A DNA stretch of 64,000 nt from Vespula vulgaris (GCF_905475345.1 NC_066605.1:62001-126000); one strand, 5' to 3'. Numbered from the stretch's first letter, positions 35,620 through 50,300 are shown. The notes: generated from the letters alone by a model not told the origin. Numbers and translations: made by a program.

Positions 35620-36706
35620 CGATGCCGGGTAAGGGCCGCTGGACGCGACTCGATTTATTGCTTCGTTCGATATATATGATTATTTAAATCTCATTCGAGT
35701 TCTACGTCGGAAGAACGTCTACCATCGGAAGAAACGCCGTTCCTTCGATCCGTCTTTCGTTGCTTTTTCGAAAGGACGATTCATATCTTTGTCTTATCCA
35801 TTCGTATCTTTTTTTCTTTCTCAAGGAAGTGGTTACGTTGATCGAAGTTGAGTCGAGAGACGTTAACGAGCACGAGGATTACGTACGATCCTTTCATTGG
35901 GAAAAGAGCGTGGGCAAAGGAGGAACATAGGTGAGGTAAGACGGTAGAGTGAATTTCTTAGTGGCAGGAGTAACACAGGAGGAATACGAAAATCGTTTCG
36001 ATCGATCATTCGCAAAGGATACGTAGCGGTATGCGCGCGTGTAGTGGCAGACGCGTACGCGTACTAGTCGACGGTTATAGTCGGAAATGCGCTCGCGAGT
36101 GTTGTTGGAAAATATTCGAAGCACACGGCGCATTTCACGCCTAATTTCGCGCAAATTCGCCGTCGAATATTCCACTCGTGGTTCTCCTTCTCGATCTCAT
36201 GCGAGCCACGTGCCATTTATCTCGCGAAGAAGACGTTAGACGTGGTATCTACGGTTATCTACTACGCGCCGCGCGAATCCATTTTATCGTCCGCTTCGAA
36301 CGACAGCCGCCATCGCTCGCGTATAAGTGGAAGAAGACGTTCGCGATCGAACGTTATTCGAACGTATCCAAATTCCTGAAGGACCCGCGAGAATCTCCCA
36401 TCGTATTCCTTCTTTCTTGTTTTTTTTCGTCGACAAAGATACGTTACGAATTTAGAAACAATTTCGGAGACAAATTTAAAACGCAAAGGAAGATAAAAAT
36501 GCGAACGAACCTCTTTCGGATTAATTACTAAAAGCGCCTGAAAAAAGAGGAGAAAGCTAGCTACCCTATATTTCTTCCTCCTCCTCCTAGTGGACCAAGA
36601 GAACGCGCGAGCGCACACACGCTCGCAGAAATTCATTAGGGGTATCTGATATTTCTGGTGGGTGCTTCGCGCCGGAATAAATCATAGCGAGCAGAGAAGC
36701 GGAGCG

Positions 36707-36709
<3 letters not shown>

Positions 36710-36754
<45 letters not shown>

Positions 36755-36864
36755 AGAGGGAGAGAGTATCGGCTCGCTTCTTTCTCGCTGCACGCGCGAT
36801 CCATTCGTTTATCTTCGATCTCGCATGAAAGAGACAGAGAGAGAGAGAGAGAGACAGAGAGAGA
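36710..36864. repeat. Pair of (GA)n microsatellites
   Basis: A long GA run (36710-36750) and a second with GACA breaks (36833-36864), separated by about 80 bases of unique DNA. Confidence 0.85.
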
Positions 36865-39530
36865 TGGGGAGGCAGGGGAAGGCTAAACGATCGAACGTGA
36901 TCCGAGCTTAAAGCGTTCGTGGACATGGAGAAAATCTCGTTACGGATTCGACCATCCTTTCTTCGTCCTCTTCTCCGTCTCTAGAAGAGTGTCCCTTACA
37001 CGGAGATGTACCCATACAAGCGTACGTCTGCACGAGGAGAAAGAGAGACGGTCGGAAAGTTGGAAGGAGCTTTGCTCTGTCTCAAGGATATCGGATCGAC
37101 TCAATCTTAGGAGGCATATTCGTGATCGTCGAAGCGTGTTAGAAAGCGTCTTACCAGCTGGGTACCTACGCGTACGAAGATTGAAATTAATTTCGATATT
37201 GGACGATTGAAAACTCCTGCCTCTTACGATGACCATCCTCGGAATCTCTCGATACGAAGATTACCAAGAGAGATAGCAGCGGCTTCTCGAATATCTCTCA
37301 GGGCGATATAGGGATTTGAATATCACCACCCCTTTTCTCGAAAAGCGGTTCAGCCTCGGACGAGATATCCTTTCGTCCTTTGAAGAGAGTCGTCCCTTTG
37401 AGCTGTACATAGTTTCGAACGGTTGGATCTCGTCAAATCCTTTTTCCTATCGCAAAGGTGCACTCGACGACTACGATGGATTTTCACGGATATCTCGCGC
37501 GTCGTACGGCTTCGATGCGAATTATTCATACATTACCGAATTGAAATTAATTTCACGGCGCGGCGTGGCGCGGCGTAAATCAAAAGCGTTCCGCTCTATA
37601 ACGGGTAGGCCCTAAATCACGTCGCGGTAATTGCGGTACCGCTCGGCCGGATCCGTGCGCGTTATACGTACCGGAACCAACGCTTAACGAAGAACGGATA
37701 TCGAACGGGACGCGATTTCGTTTCGTCGAAAAGAAGCCGAATAAAATCGAAAGGAAACCGAGCGGAATTTTCTCTTTGGCGAGAGAATCGAGAGAGAACT
37801 AAAGAGAGAGAGGGCTGAACGAAGGCTGCGGGAAGGCGAAGGTAGCGCGCAAAGGAAAGGCGGGAGGAAGGAGGGAAGGAAGAGGCAGAGGGAAAAGGAA
37901 AAAGGAGAGGAAAGCGTTTCGCGAAAAGCACCCCTTGGCGAGCGAGCAAAGGAATACATTTTCTCCAAGGTTTTTTTCTCTACCCTTCTCTCGCGGCTCG
38001 CGCACCAGTATAAAGGGAAACGATTCCTCGCGTGGGTTAACAAGGAAAAGGTAAAAAATTCCGAGCTGGAGGCACGTCAACGTACGGCGTACGTACGTTC
38101 GTGTGTCGGACCTGTCTCGGCTCGGGTCAGTTCGAACGAAGAACCTATGCGCGCGTACACGTACACGTCGGATACGTACACGCTTACATAAATTTTTCCC
38201 TTTTCTTTTGGCGCTTGAGAATAAAAGGGACCGCCACCTTTGCCACCCCCGTTCGGCAACAAGGCTAATTTATCCGCAAAGACCCCTCTCCGGATCGAGA
38301 TCACGTATGCCATTCTCGCCCCCGGGCACGATCTTCCTTGGAATTTCACGCATACTCCTTTCGAATTCACGTGCGATTTTCTTCTAGCTGCCTCGGCAGC
38401 TAGACCGAAGCGTCTACGTACGTAGACGTCCGATCTGTGTATTTTCGCGCGAAAGGAGCGATAAAGTCGGTGCGTAGCGAGACCGTGAACGTGTCTCTCG
38501 GTCAGAAGATTGCACTCGAGTAACGATGGCCACGAAGAACGATGGAGCGACTCTTGGGGCTCGACGAGAGGGAGGATACCGTGTGAGACGTATAGAGGAC
38601 GCATATAGACGCTTTTCGCCGAGAGAGAAAGAGAGAAAGAGATAAGGAGAAGAAAGGAGCGTGGCTAGTGATTGGATTACAGTCAGGGAGTCCCCGTGGA
38701 CTCGGCAAATGACCGGGACAAATTGCCCCTTGCCTTCGGGAATACTTATATATCCAACGGCGATCGAGCGTGTCTCTTTTTGCTTCTCTCCTTCCATCTT
38801 TCTTCTCGTTCCATCGATAAAAAAGACTTTCTCTTCGGCAAGGAGCCTTCTACGTTACAGAGAATGTAGAATGAGTCTGGGATTAACCTAGAATCGAGTA
38901 ATTTCTACTGCTCTTTCGAACGCATCGATCCTCCTCCCTGTACTTCGAAAGGACACCGGCGTACGTACCTCCCCGATCCGCCCGGCCTCTTCCTCTCCTC
39001 GCGACATAATAACCGGGCGTTTACCCCCGTTGTTTATGGTCTCTCAGGATCGTAAATTCTGGCGGTGGTAGTTGGGTGTTACACCGCTCGGCTCGAATTC
39101 GAAACGATTCGACGAGGAGAAAGAGGTTGGCTCCTTCGGTAAGGTCACTTAGGGATGGGATACGATCGTTGCATCGTCTCGCCGTTGCACCCCGTGCATT
39201 CGTAAAAAGGGGATGGAAAAGAGAAGGACGGACTTGGTAACGACTCTCTCAGGGGCTCTGCGAGTGCCATCTCGAAGCGCTGTCGTCGTCGAAACGCCGT
39301 CGACTCGAGCTTTTACATGCCCGCTCTCCCAGGACACGTAGAAAAAAAAGAAACGGAAAGAGGAGCGAAAGAAGGAAGGAGAAAAAAGATGGAACGAGGA
39401 GACGTCGGAGAACGTCGAACGAATCCTCGACGAGTCCGATCGCCCGAGTTTCCTCGCGGTTCGTTGCCTTCATTCCGACAATGAGTCGTATCCTTCGACC
39501 GTGGATGAATATATTTGAGAGAGAAAATCG

Positions 39531-39557
39531 TTCTCTCTCTCTCTCTCTCTCTCTCTC
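39531..39557. repeat. (CT)n microsatellite before a CGGTAG site
   Basis: Thirteen CT units followed by CGGTAG, which resembles a polypyrimidine tract with an acceptor. However, the next frames do not join well to it. Confidence 0.8.
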
Positions 39558-39625
39558 GGTAGGTGTACGATGATTTTTCCGACCATCGTTGATCCTACGT
39601 CCGAACGCGAAAGCGCGTGGATTAG

Positions 39626-39819
39626 ACGAATTCGAGGAGAAAGATGGAATAGGAGAAGAAAGACTCGAACGGATCGAAGAAGAAACGAAGAAACTGGAAA
39701 AAGGTTCGAGCCTGGTCGAGGTACCAGCAGCGATTAGTTCGGCCATTAAAGAAATCGCTGGCCATGGGAAGGTTATTACCCGGGTAGAAATCGACGGTAT
39801 TATCTCCGCGCTCAATTAG
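39626..39819 (+). CDS. Orphan exon-like open frame (C-terminal exon candidate)
   Basis: The frame has no ATG, so it would need an upstream exon. It opens after ATTAG (39621-39625) as DEFEEKDGIGEERLERIEEE, continues through a charged helical stretch, then turns into a non-repetitive part (PAAISSAIKEIAGHGKVITR) and ends at TAG 39819. Residue use looks protein-like rather than repeat-derived, and the predicted structure would be helical. I recognise no family and found no partner exon. It may be chance. Confidence 0.2.
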
Positions 39820-42800
39820 ATTTCTAAAGAATCGCACATAGCCCATTTGGTACTCTCGTTTGATCGACCTCTTTCTCCTTTCTCCACGTCCTCTTGGCCA
39901 TACTTTTTTTTTCTCTTTTTTCCTTAACAGGAAGCGAGTCCTCGCGTTCTGAGATATCGAGTTAATCGTTCGCAGCTTCTTTTCTTCTTTCGACGAAAGA
40001 CCTCGCGCTGCTCCTAGGCGCGTGATGTATCGTAGGACTTTTATTCGGCCAACGGCGCTCTTGCTAATCTCAATCCGATTGAAATCCAACCGCGATTACG
40101 CCGAAATCTACGCGAACCGCTTTCGAAGCGAGAGACGCGAGCAATGGCAAGGCTCGTCGTCGGTCGAAAGCGTACTTCGAATATCGTTCGCGATCGAACG
40201 ATATCGGAAACAACGAGATATACTCCTTCTCTCCTTTCCGTCTCTCTATTTACAGAATATTCGTCGTTATCGTCGAAACGAGCGCTAAACGCTGACTTAC
40301 GTTTCGACCTCTCCGACGAAGAACGGCTATGAGAGTCTAATCGTTACGAGATAAGCGCCGTTCCAAGCGTAACTTTGACATCGCTTCTCTAAGAAAACTT
40401 TTCGATCGGTCGTCCCGATAAGGATGCCGAAAGTAGCGCGGTTTCTTTCGTATCCGAACAGACGAGTCTTTCGTTCTCCGTGTCAGTGGGTTGCGTCGAA
40501 TCGGTCTGACCGAGCCGTATCGACGCGTGGGCTTTGGAATAAGAAGGAGCTCGGACCGTGTGGATCTTTCGGTGTGAACGAACGAAACGATCGAAAGAAG
40601 AAAAGAGATGGAAAGAGAAGAGATTTCCCTACGTATCGTACTTTTCGAACCGTTCCCTTTCTCGGTTCCATCGCCTGGCGTAATAGACGCGAGAGAAAGA
40701 AACTTTACACATTAATGTACAATTCGATCTAAAATCGCAAACTCGATCGCGTCGATTATTCGGGATAGATTTGTACGTAAGAACGACGCGAAGAATCGAT
40801 CGGAGTCACGGATCAGGGATATCAAGAAATCATCGTTATCCCATCGATAGGGCATACGATCGAGAGTTTGGCCAATTAAGTAGTTGTAGTCCTCTCCTCC
40901 CAGTTGACGAGCGGAAGAAGAAGGGTGGAGAGGATTTACTGCCGTTTAACCCCACGGAAAGTTCTTCGATAAATAAGCTATACAAGCGCTGGCTTCCGAG
41001 GCGGGGATGCCGAGAGGCAGAAGGGGCGAAGAAGGGGTGTCAGAGAGCAGTAGGAGGAGGAGGAGGAGGAGGAAGAAGAAGAGATCGAAACGAAGGGTAG
41101 GACCACTCCGTGTTGTCCCAACAGAGGCGATCTGATTGCCCGTTAACGGACTCGAGTTAGCGCCAGTTCTGACTTTCACGGCTCCGCTCGAGCTTCCGAA
41201 GAGCGAGCGATCGAGCGAGAGAGAGAGAGAGAGAGAAAAGACGTGGCTAAAGCGTTGCTCCAAGGACCAAACTCGTTTCGACGAAGAGAGGGCCGAGTGC
41301 AAGCTCCTGATTAGTGGCCTTCGTTGGTCCTTCCGAGAGCCGAACAATCGTCGTCCAATTTAGCCGCCGATTCGATCTACTTTCCGCCATTTATAGCCTC
41401 CTCCCACTTCTTTTCCCTCGTCTTTCAAGCGTCTTCTTCGTCTTTCGATGATCGATCGCGTTTAAGAAGGATCCTTCGTTCGGGGACTTTAACGCGTTAA
41501 AGCGAGATCGCTTTCGAAGGAAGAAGGATCGAGACGAAGGTTCTCGTAAAGTTCACGTTGCTTTCTTAATTTCCACGAAAAGGAGAAAAACGATAACGTT
41601 CCGATGGTAATCGATCTAGAGGAGCATTCGAAAAGATTTCTCATCGAAGCTCGTTTGTCTTCGAACGTTTTCCTTTTGACCCGAGACCCCGTTCCCAAAG
41701 GTGCATTACCTAATTGCTTTCCCCGATGATTTTCCGCCGGAGCGACTAGACATCCCGAGTACGTTCCAATCCAATCGGTTTACGTTCGAGCAAATCTTTG
41801 CGCGTATCTCGCTGGCTCTTATCTCTCTTTGTCCTTAACGTTTTAAGAAGAATTTTCAACGAAAGGATCATTTTTCGTAGTCCCTTCGTCGTCGAAGCTG
41901 ACGCTAGTTCGTTAGCGGCGGACTCGCGAATGGTACCTTCGAAGAAAAACAGAAAAGTAAAAGAAAAGGGAAAAAGAAAAATAATCTCAATAGGACGAAG
42001 GAAGTTCAGCCGAATATCCGGGACGAAGCTGAAATATGTCCGTGGCAGTAAATCCTATCGCTTTCGATCCCACCTCCGGCACGAATCATATAACTGTCTT
42101 TGAGGGGGATAGTTGTTAAGGGGTTGACGTATCTCTAGGTGAAGGGTCGTGGGAGGCCTTAAAGTCGTAGGATAGTCCCAGTATGGATTTAATATGGCAA
42201 CGGTCTCTTCGTATCCGAGCAGTCACTAACTCACGATCTTCGACGTTGCAGGAAGCAAACGGCTAACCTCTTCGGAATAAAGGCCAGACGACGTAAAAAC
42301 TTTAGCCCCCTCCGACTCGGCATCCCGATGGCGCGACTTTAGCCACGCCATCCTCTTTTCATTTTTCCACCCTTTTCTAGGTTAGTGCCGGTAAGGCCGC
42401 TTCCCTCTCTTATGCCTCGTAAAAATGTGCGATCTCTTAATTTCGACGAGGCGAAGAATCGTATCGCTCGCGATCGGTTACAAATTTTCCGCGTAAAGGA
42501 AGGTACCTACGTGGATGAATATACGTGTACGTACACACATCCGCATATATCTATACGGATGGCAGGTGTAGCGTCACGGACAAAAGAGCAATACTCGCTT
42601 CTCTCGACGGTTCCGATAGCGTATTGTCGGTTCTTGCCGGCAGCGTGCAACGTGTATTGTCCTCGCCATGGAGGTCCACTTGATCACGATCCAGCGGCAC
42701 TCTAAGCTCGCTCGTGTACCAGATAAGATGTCGATTGAAATTCATGCAGACCTCTTCACCATCTTCCACCCCCGAGCCACCCTCCATCGGCGTAGCCCTA

Positions 42801-44310
42801 CTCTTGCCACCTATCGCAGCCGCAAATCGCTCCACGAGTATTGTTTCCGGCCTCGAATCCGCGACTCGATCGAGCTCGAACACACGACTCGACGCTTCTC
42901 TCTCGGATCCACGCTTTTCTCGCCTTTTCCGTCCAATAGGATTGACACTCCTTGGAGCGGTTCTCCTGTCGTAATCGGACGATCGTACGTTCTCGAGAGC
43001 GACTCTCTTCGGGATTTATGCCGAAAAGGAGAGGGGGGGGGAGGCGAGGGAAGCGCGAAAGAAGAAACGACTTGGCATACGTACTCGCGTACACCCGGTA
43101 TAGATCTGTCGTCGGTTCGCATTGTCTCTCGGACTCGAGATAACGCGAAAGGTCTCGCGTATGTGCGTCCCCGAGACAATCGTTCGGAGAAAGAAATACT
43201 CTGACGAGTTGATGGAAAGAGAAGGAAAGGAAAACGTCGCGAGGTATTAAATAACGTAAGAAAGAAGAGAACGAAGAGAGAGAGAGAGAGAAGTAGGAAA
43301 AGGCGCTCGGTGGAGGGCGTAAAAGCGAGATCTCGGGGTTAGAAGCGCGCGTCAAATTGACTGACATCGTCGACTTCTTCGACGGAAGGATTTGACTTTA
43401 GAAAAGTAGAGCGAACGTCGATAACGATTTACGTCGGTAACGTGCGAGCATCGTCGGAAACGATCGATCAAAAGCTCGAGCGAGTTAAAAGCTAAAGGAA
43501 CCGAACGACGAGGGTGCGAGAGAGTTGGATGGATGAAGCTGGACGGGATAGGATAGGGTGGGAGAGAGAGAGAGAGAGAGGAGTGTCAGGAGGGTCCTTT
43601 CTTTCTTTCGCATCCCCGAGGAGTAACTAACTGAACGAGAGTCGGGATAGAGGGTGTTAAGGTAATGCCCCATTAGTATGTGGAACCCGTAGTAACACCG
43701 TAACACCACCACAGACGGTGGTCAAACCGTGGTTTGTCCCTTTTTCCTCTTGCACCAATACGTACAAGAACGAAAGGTCTTAAGCACTCGTCTCTCGGAT
43801 TTCCAGCGAGCGACGTACGCCGCACACGTATGCGAGCGTCGTAGGAGAGAACGAGACCTGTCAATAGCCGGCTTGTTACAGCGACAATGATCGGCTTAAC
43901 CAACGGGAAAGATCCACCCGCACGTACTGGATTTTCACGAGAAAGGACACGGGATAGCGATGTCAACACAGTTTCCTTTCCTTTCCTTTCCTTACCTCGA
44001 CTCCAGAAAACTCTCTTTCTCTATTCCTCGCGTCTCTCTTTCGGAAATTTAGTAGCGATACCAATCGTACGTACGTGTAATTCGTTTATTCCTGCTTCCC
44101 TTTTAGGCGCGTTCGACCCATCGATATACGAACCATAATGTATACCGCTATGCCGAAATCTTTTCTGAAATCTACGTGGAATCTACGATCGCGCGATTCG
44201 GGATTGGGAGCACTCTCGAGAGTCGCAATGAACTGGCATAGAATTTCCGAGATTTTTTCTCGACGTTGAGCGAGGGATTAGGTTCTCTATTTTTTTTCTT
44301 CTTTTCTCTT

Positions 44311-44340
44311 CCTTTCCTTTCTTTTCTTTTCTTTTCTTTT
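44311..44340. repeat. (TTTTC)n pentanucleotide repeat
   Basis: About five TTTTC units, preceded by imperfect CCTTT units. Confidence 0.8.
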
Positions 44341-47300
44341 CCCTCTAGGTTCGGTGGGTCACACGAGACGCGTGCGTGACGAGAGGCTTGCTTGGTTATC
44401 AGCGTGCAGAACGGCGCGGCGTACATCGGCTATCGCAAAAAGCACCGTCGCCATCTCTTTTGCTTTCGTCTTCTGAGAAGCGAAACTGTACTATATGTAT
44501 ATACCGTACGTTCCGCTATTCTATTATACGTGTACGTGTAGGTGTGATATCTATCGGTCGAGTTTATCCTTCGTATACATACATTTATTCGTTATTTCGT
44601 AGTACGCGTCGAAGGTTTCGGGGAATAAAAACGCGTTTTAACGAAGACGCGACCATTATCGATTAACCGTACGATGCGTATCGAAAACAATTTTTCCGTT
44701 ATTATTATTATTACCCATTCGAAGGGACTTTTGAGACGATATCTGGACAGTTTCTTAGCGACTCGCGATCGTCACCGTTACGATTATTTTTATTTCCAAA
44801 GACGAGTGTCCCGTCGAACGATTTCACTCCCTTCTCTTACTCTTTACTCGCCGAACTTTTCAAGATAGCGGACACTTTGTCCTTGTTTCGGGACAGTTAG
44901 ACTCGTCCACGAGGGATCCTTCTATCGCGATTTTCTCTCCCCCCCCCCCTCTCTGTAACGTGCCAATCCGATTTTCCTTCCCTTTGGTTCTAGCTCGAGG
45001 ATCGTCGTACATACGTTTTCCTGTTTTTCTCGCTCTTCGAACTACACTCGTATACATCGATCGATTGGACTCTCGGAAAATGATATTGTTCTTTGCGAGA
45101 TAATCATTGTTCGAAGAAAACTTAACGCACACAGACACACACGTACACGTGTTTATATATCGATAACCTTATCCTAGGAAAGTTATAGGAAGGAACGTGA
45201 CGTAAGTAGAGGTATCCTCTTTCGAGAGCACCCATCGACTTATCTCGATTCTGCAACAAGGATGCAAGTCACCCGCCTCGTACTGTAGGAAGACGTTGAT
45301 GTGAATTAATGGAGGCTTTAGTCGTAGTTAGCTCGCGCGGGAACGAGCGAGAAAGATGGGGGAGGGGGGATTTGTCGGCGGTACGATATTAATTAACTCG
45401 ACCCCAAAATCGCTTCTTAACCCCCGTGAACTCTCTTCTAAACGATGCCGCGTCTCCCGCGCCGGGAAACGCAAAAAGGGGGAATGTCGGAGACTCCGCC
45501 GTGATTCTCCTACAAATCTCTCATAAATATTACCTCTCCTCTCGCTAATATTATAAATATGGCCGTTTGGTATGCAACGATAGTCGATTAGACGGTCGCT
45601 TTTTTTCTTTCCTTTTATGTTTCTCTTTTTTTCTCCTTTATCGTTCGTTGAGTTTAGACCGATTTCCATGGGAATTGCCACAACTCGAGGAGGTCCGCGA
45701 TAAAAGAGTAAATTACTTTGAAAAGAGCTTCGACTAGGATAGTATCCAGATTCGTTAAGGAAAAAATAATATTTCACGGATTAGAAGGATCGACCTTCCA
45801 CGCATAGGAATGATTTAATGGGAGGGAGAAAAGGATTTCTCGAAGACGTACGAGAGGAGTTCGTCGAGGAGTCGACGCGCGACCGGAGGAGAAAGGAAAG
45901 AAAATTTCAGGTGGAGAAAAAGGGGTGTGAAAGGAGCCGAAGGAGCGACGGATCGGCTTCGAGGGAAGTAAAAAGCGAAATTTATAATCCGTAAAAACAA
46001 TTATGGAGCGGGTCTCTCGAGGAGAGTTTCGCCGGGGCACCGCTACCGTCGCCATCGTCGACGACAAAAACGACGGCCAATATCTCTCCTTTGATTTATA
46101 ACTCGGTGGTGTCCGTATTCCCCGGCAAAGACCTCGTATTAAATAGAATATTAAAGATTTAGCGTGTCCGCCACCCGACTCGTACGACTTTTCTTAAATC
46201 GCGTAGGCGCGCGTGCGTCGTTATACGCGAAGCTTATACTACGAATCGAATTTTGGGGCGAACGTCGAGCGACGAGAGAATGGGGTTGCCCGGCGAAGGT
46301 GAAACCGGCCTAGCCGTTTCAATAAATTCAACCCCATAAATCCTACGTCCTATGTGCCGGCTCCTTTGTGTACGTATGCGTGTACGTATGCACTTATGCA
46401 TATGCCGCCCATCCGGCGCCACGACGTTTTCGCGTTCTACAAGTTGCCTAACCTGGACGGCTCCGTTCGTTCCTCGAAACTTTGGATCTTCGATTCTTTT
46501 CGTCTTTTTTCCTTTTCTTTTTTTTTTATGCGGAAGCTCACTGATTTATGCTACGCCCAGACCGGCGGACAAAAGTTATGGGACGTTTTTTACGAAGATG
46601 AACGATCCCGGAGAACGTCGTTGAAGAAGTTTTCCGCGAGAGAAAGAATTAATTAGGAGTTACGCCGATGGATTATTTTGCAAGTTTTCCGTCGGAATTT
46701 CGTCGTTTTCAAACCGGAAACGATCGTCCGCGAGTCCATACGTTCGTACACCCACGCGCTTTTTCCTCCTCGAAATGCGAATCTTTCCATCCCTTCGGTC
46801 GAGTTCGTAAAATTCGTACGCGCCTTTTTTTGCACCTCGAATTTCTCTCCGTTAGTATGCCTGCGTCTCTCTTTCTCTTTCATCGACGAACACCCCCACC
46901 CCTTCTGCGGTCGGGCAATAAAATCGGACTGTGGGCAGTTTCGGCCAGGCGGGACGAACGCCTTATTGCATGTAAAACATTTATGTTCGGCGGATATTGG
47001 CATAGCCTTGCGTCGACTCGACGCGCGTTACTTCTTCCTGCGTTGTCCTAGAGAAAAGGAAAAAGCGATAAAAGATGATAACGATCGGCGAACCGATGAC
47101 TCGAGAAAGAAAAAAAGAACGGATGGAACAAAGAAAAGAAAAAGAGAAATGGAAAATCGTAATTTGCCGGGGCGTATGTACGTACGTCGTGGAGTAAGGA
47201 GTTATTAGGCACGTCACATGGCACAGCACGCGTCCCGTGACAGGATTATAACGAGCGGTTCTCGCGTCTCCCGTAACGCAACGCCGTTGAACCGGTCACG

Positions 47301-50300
47301 TTGACGTTCAACAGTTGCGTGGTGCGTCGCGACGGCCGACATTAATAACGCGTCGAGACGTGACGCGTCGAGGCCTTCCGTTTCGTCGTTGACGAGCTTA
47401 TTACCCTCGTTAGCGCGACCCGGCGAGACGTTTCCAACGCCTTCCTCTTTCCTCCCAGATTCCTCACCGATACTTCTTCTCCTTTGTAGCACCTCTCGAT
47501 CGGGAATGGATCCTTTTCCGTATTTATTCGGAGAAAGGATAACGAAGAGTATACGAGTAACGTAGAATCGAGGACTTTTGCATTAAACGGGGACCGCGAG
47601 AGTCGTTCGAGCGATATGAACTATTTTTCGAGTCGATGGCGAGCATAAATATCGTTGTTTCGAGGATCTGAGAGCGGGCTAGTGGAACGCCGTTTAGGGT
47701 AGAACGCGCACGACCGCCTCGTTACCGCGTCCGCCCGGGGTGGGTACCCTCGGAGGCTCGTCGCGGCGGGCTTACACGCTTGAAAATTCGATTCACTTTG
47801 CAGTCGGTCTCCCCGCTTGTCTCACCCTTGAAAATTTCACGCGGCTCGCACGCGCCCAGGGACCGTTTAAATGCCCTTTACCTCGTCCGTTTTAAACAAT
47901 TCTCCTCTTATCCCGTTTCAAGGGCGATAAATCAAACTCCCGAGTGGACGAAACGAGAAGGACGTTTCTCGCTTATATCTTAACCCCTTTGGCCGTTCGT
48001 ACTTTTCATCGAGAGCATTTTTTTAACGATCAGCTGTTGGCTCGTGGAGCGCCGTGTCAAGTATGATCCAATTATCTCTGACCCTACGCTATTGACATAA
48101 TACCGGTGGCAAAGTAGCCCGATGGCCGGTACAGTCCGGACTCTGTCCGCTCGTTTGCGACACAACACGCGCGCACGCACACGCACACGCGGTGGGGCTT
48201 CGATTCGCAGCGTCCGTTCGTTCGTTGTACGAAGAGACGGAGAGCCGGCGATGAGGTAACTCCGACCACATTTCTACCCTTAACGCCAAACGGTCTTACG
48301 CCCTCGTCCGTTGCATCCGTGAGGCTTCCGTTCTCGACTCAATCTGCACCTACTTAACCTTATTCGACCGCCGTTGAATTCCTGCTCCGTGTCCGAAAGC
48401 GTAAAAAATAAGAAACTTCCCGCGGTCGTGCTCGGAGAGAAAGCAACGACAAAACTTGCCGAACGAAACCGAAAGAAAAATAATAAAAAGGAGAACGGAG
48501 GAGTCTTTGTCTTCGGTATCGAGTTTTTCCTTTTCGGTCCGGGGACCTCTAAAGCCTTCGGTAAATTTCTTTTTATGGGTCGAATCTCTGACATCATCGA
48601 CACCCATAAAATAAGACAGACGAACCTCCTTCTTCCATTCTCTTTTGTCTCTTTCGAATCTCGAAGCGACTAAATCAATCCTGTTCTTACCAAAAAGAAA
48701 GAAAAAACAAAAAATAGAAAATTCTTCGTCGATCTCTCGATAATACGAGCATATCGAATGAGAAATTAAATACCGTGGTGACGTTAATATAAGACGCGAT
48801 CTCGAGAGGGGATCGACGTTTGCCGATAGATCCTTCGGGGAGAACGTAGAGTGAAACACAAAGTGCCATATGAGTTTGATTTTTTGGAAGAATGCCATAG
48901 TGATTCGGGGTAGAGAAGGCACCCTCTTTTCTCTCTCTCTCTCTCTCTTCCACCCTCTACAAACCTATCCTGCCGTTCCAAAGCTATCTGATGTCGGTGC
49001 GCTATCTTTATGGCAGTGGCGCATATATGTAACAACTTATGTACACGAGACGGACAGAGGGAGAGAGAGACAAGTTACAGACGCTACACTCCGTCGACGG
49101 AAATATATTTTTAGCGGATTAACGAGCATCGAAGGAGTGACGTGGCTCGATTAAAAGAGGCGATCCCATAAATACGTAACCTTAGGATCTAACGATAAAC
49201 CGCGAACGCGAGACCGCCGAAACATGTTCATGCTAATAAGAGGAGTAAGTTGGAACAGTCGGACATTTCGTAGTTCTTTTCTTTGTCCCTGTCGAAAAAG
49301 TGTGAGAGAGAGAGAGAGAGATCGTCAACGGCACCCTTCTTTCCGTCTCTCCACTATAGCAAGGGATGATCTGGCAGTGCGGCGATCGCGCAATAATACT
49401 AAAAAGATAAAACCTCTGGGATGAAGGAAAAAGTAGCGAAGGCGAGTGAAGGACAAAGTAGAAGGAGAGGGAAGAGAGGAAGGAAGAAAGGAGAGAAATG
49501 GAGGGTGGTTCGATCCACCCTTCGGACAGTGTCTCGCTATTGCCTCGGAGCCCGGCAAGGAGAACCATAAGCTGCCGACCACCGACTCGCTGGCTTTGCG
49601 TGCTTCCAGACGCACACAAGGATTTCTTAGACGATCGGACGTCCGATCGGGCGCGTGTTTGTGTGCTGCGCTAATAATGGGCGGGTGGTCCGATCAGCCA
49701 GTTGACCGTGACTAGATAAAAAATACTGCCGGACAGCCCTGGACCGTTCTATCCACTCCTCTTTCACCCCTTGCAAACTACCACGAATATATCGTAGGGG
49801 TAACTCTCGCATGGCCCGTCCATGTGCGAACGCATAGATCGACACGAGGGAGGGTAAGAAACTGTCTCCTACTCCCGGAACGCGTTGTCATGCTAATCGC
49901 GTGCAAGTCGACGGTGATACGCGATCGGGGATGGTTTTACGAAGCTACCGAGAAAAAAGAATAGCTGAGAGACGTTAGGTGCGCCTTCGACACTCGTAAA
50001 TCCAAACGAGGAGATTCAGGACGAGTTTGCGATCGACTAGATCCCACCGCTTTATTTTCCGAGAGCGTTAACGGAGAAAAATCGAAATCGTCATGCTCGT
50101 GTCCGCGTTCTCTGCCTCTGCCCCTGCCCCTCCCACATATCCGTGCAAGGACTTGACTTATGAATTCTCCCGGAGGATGGACGATGGTCAGATGCCTCGA
50201 GACATAATAAAATAAACTGTCAGCGGCAGCTCGCATAAAAATGCTAAAGAACCCGATGGCCCATATCGCTCCCTGCGCGTGCACCGCACAGATGTTCCAT

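Larger units (their letters stand above)
31134..36700. other. Gene-free stretch upstream of the pickpocket gene
   Basis: The pickpocket promoter should lie at the start of this part. Long open frames here (for example 31388-31921) have no recognised domain, and shadow frames occur on both strands, as expected in CpG-rich DNA with few stop codons. Simple repeats: (CT)n 32035-32079, (GTT)n 33297-33332, (GA)n 33943-33972 and 34857-34875. Non-repetitive blocks with homeobox-like ATTA cores (31750-31900) and 32640-32770 look like candidate conserved non-coding DNA. That is an impression only. Confidence 0.4.
36701..49000. other. Gene desert, left half
   Basis: No gene is recognised. G+C and CpG are high and many frames stay open by chance. 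Simple repeats: (GA)n 36710-36750 and 36833-36864, (CT)n 39531-39557, (GA)n 41215-41236, 43280-43292 and 43562-43580, CTTTC units 43975-43992, (TTTTC)n 44311-44340, (CT)n 48930-48949. Blocks that look more constrained, with forkhead- or Hox-like cores, are 39000-39080 (TGTTTATGG) and 46080-46150. One isolated exon-like frame at 39626-39819 is listed separately. Confidence 0.4.

Noticed and set aside
49233..49715. Overlapping frames of about 90-130 codons on both strands
   Set aside because: No conserved residues or splice logic; mutual antisense shadows in purine-rich DNA.
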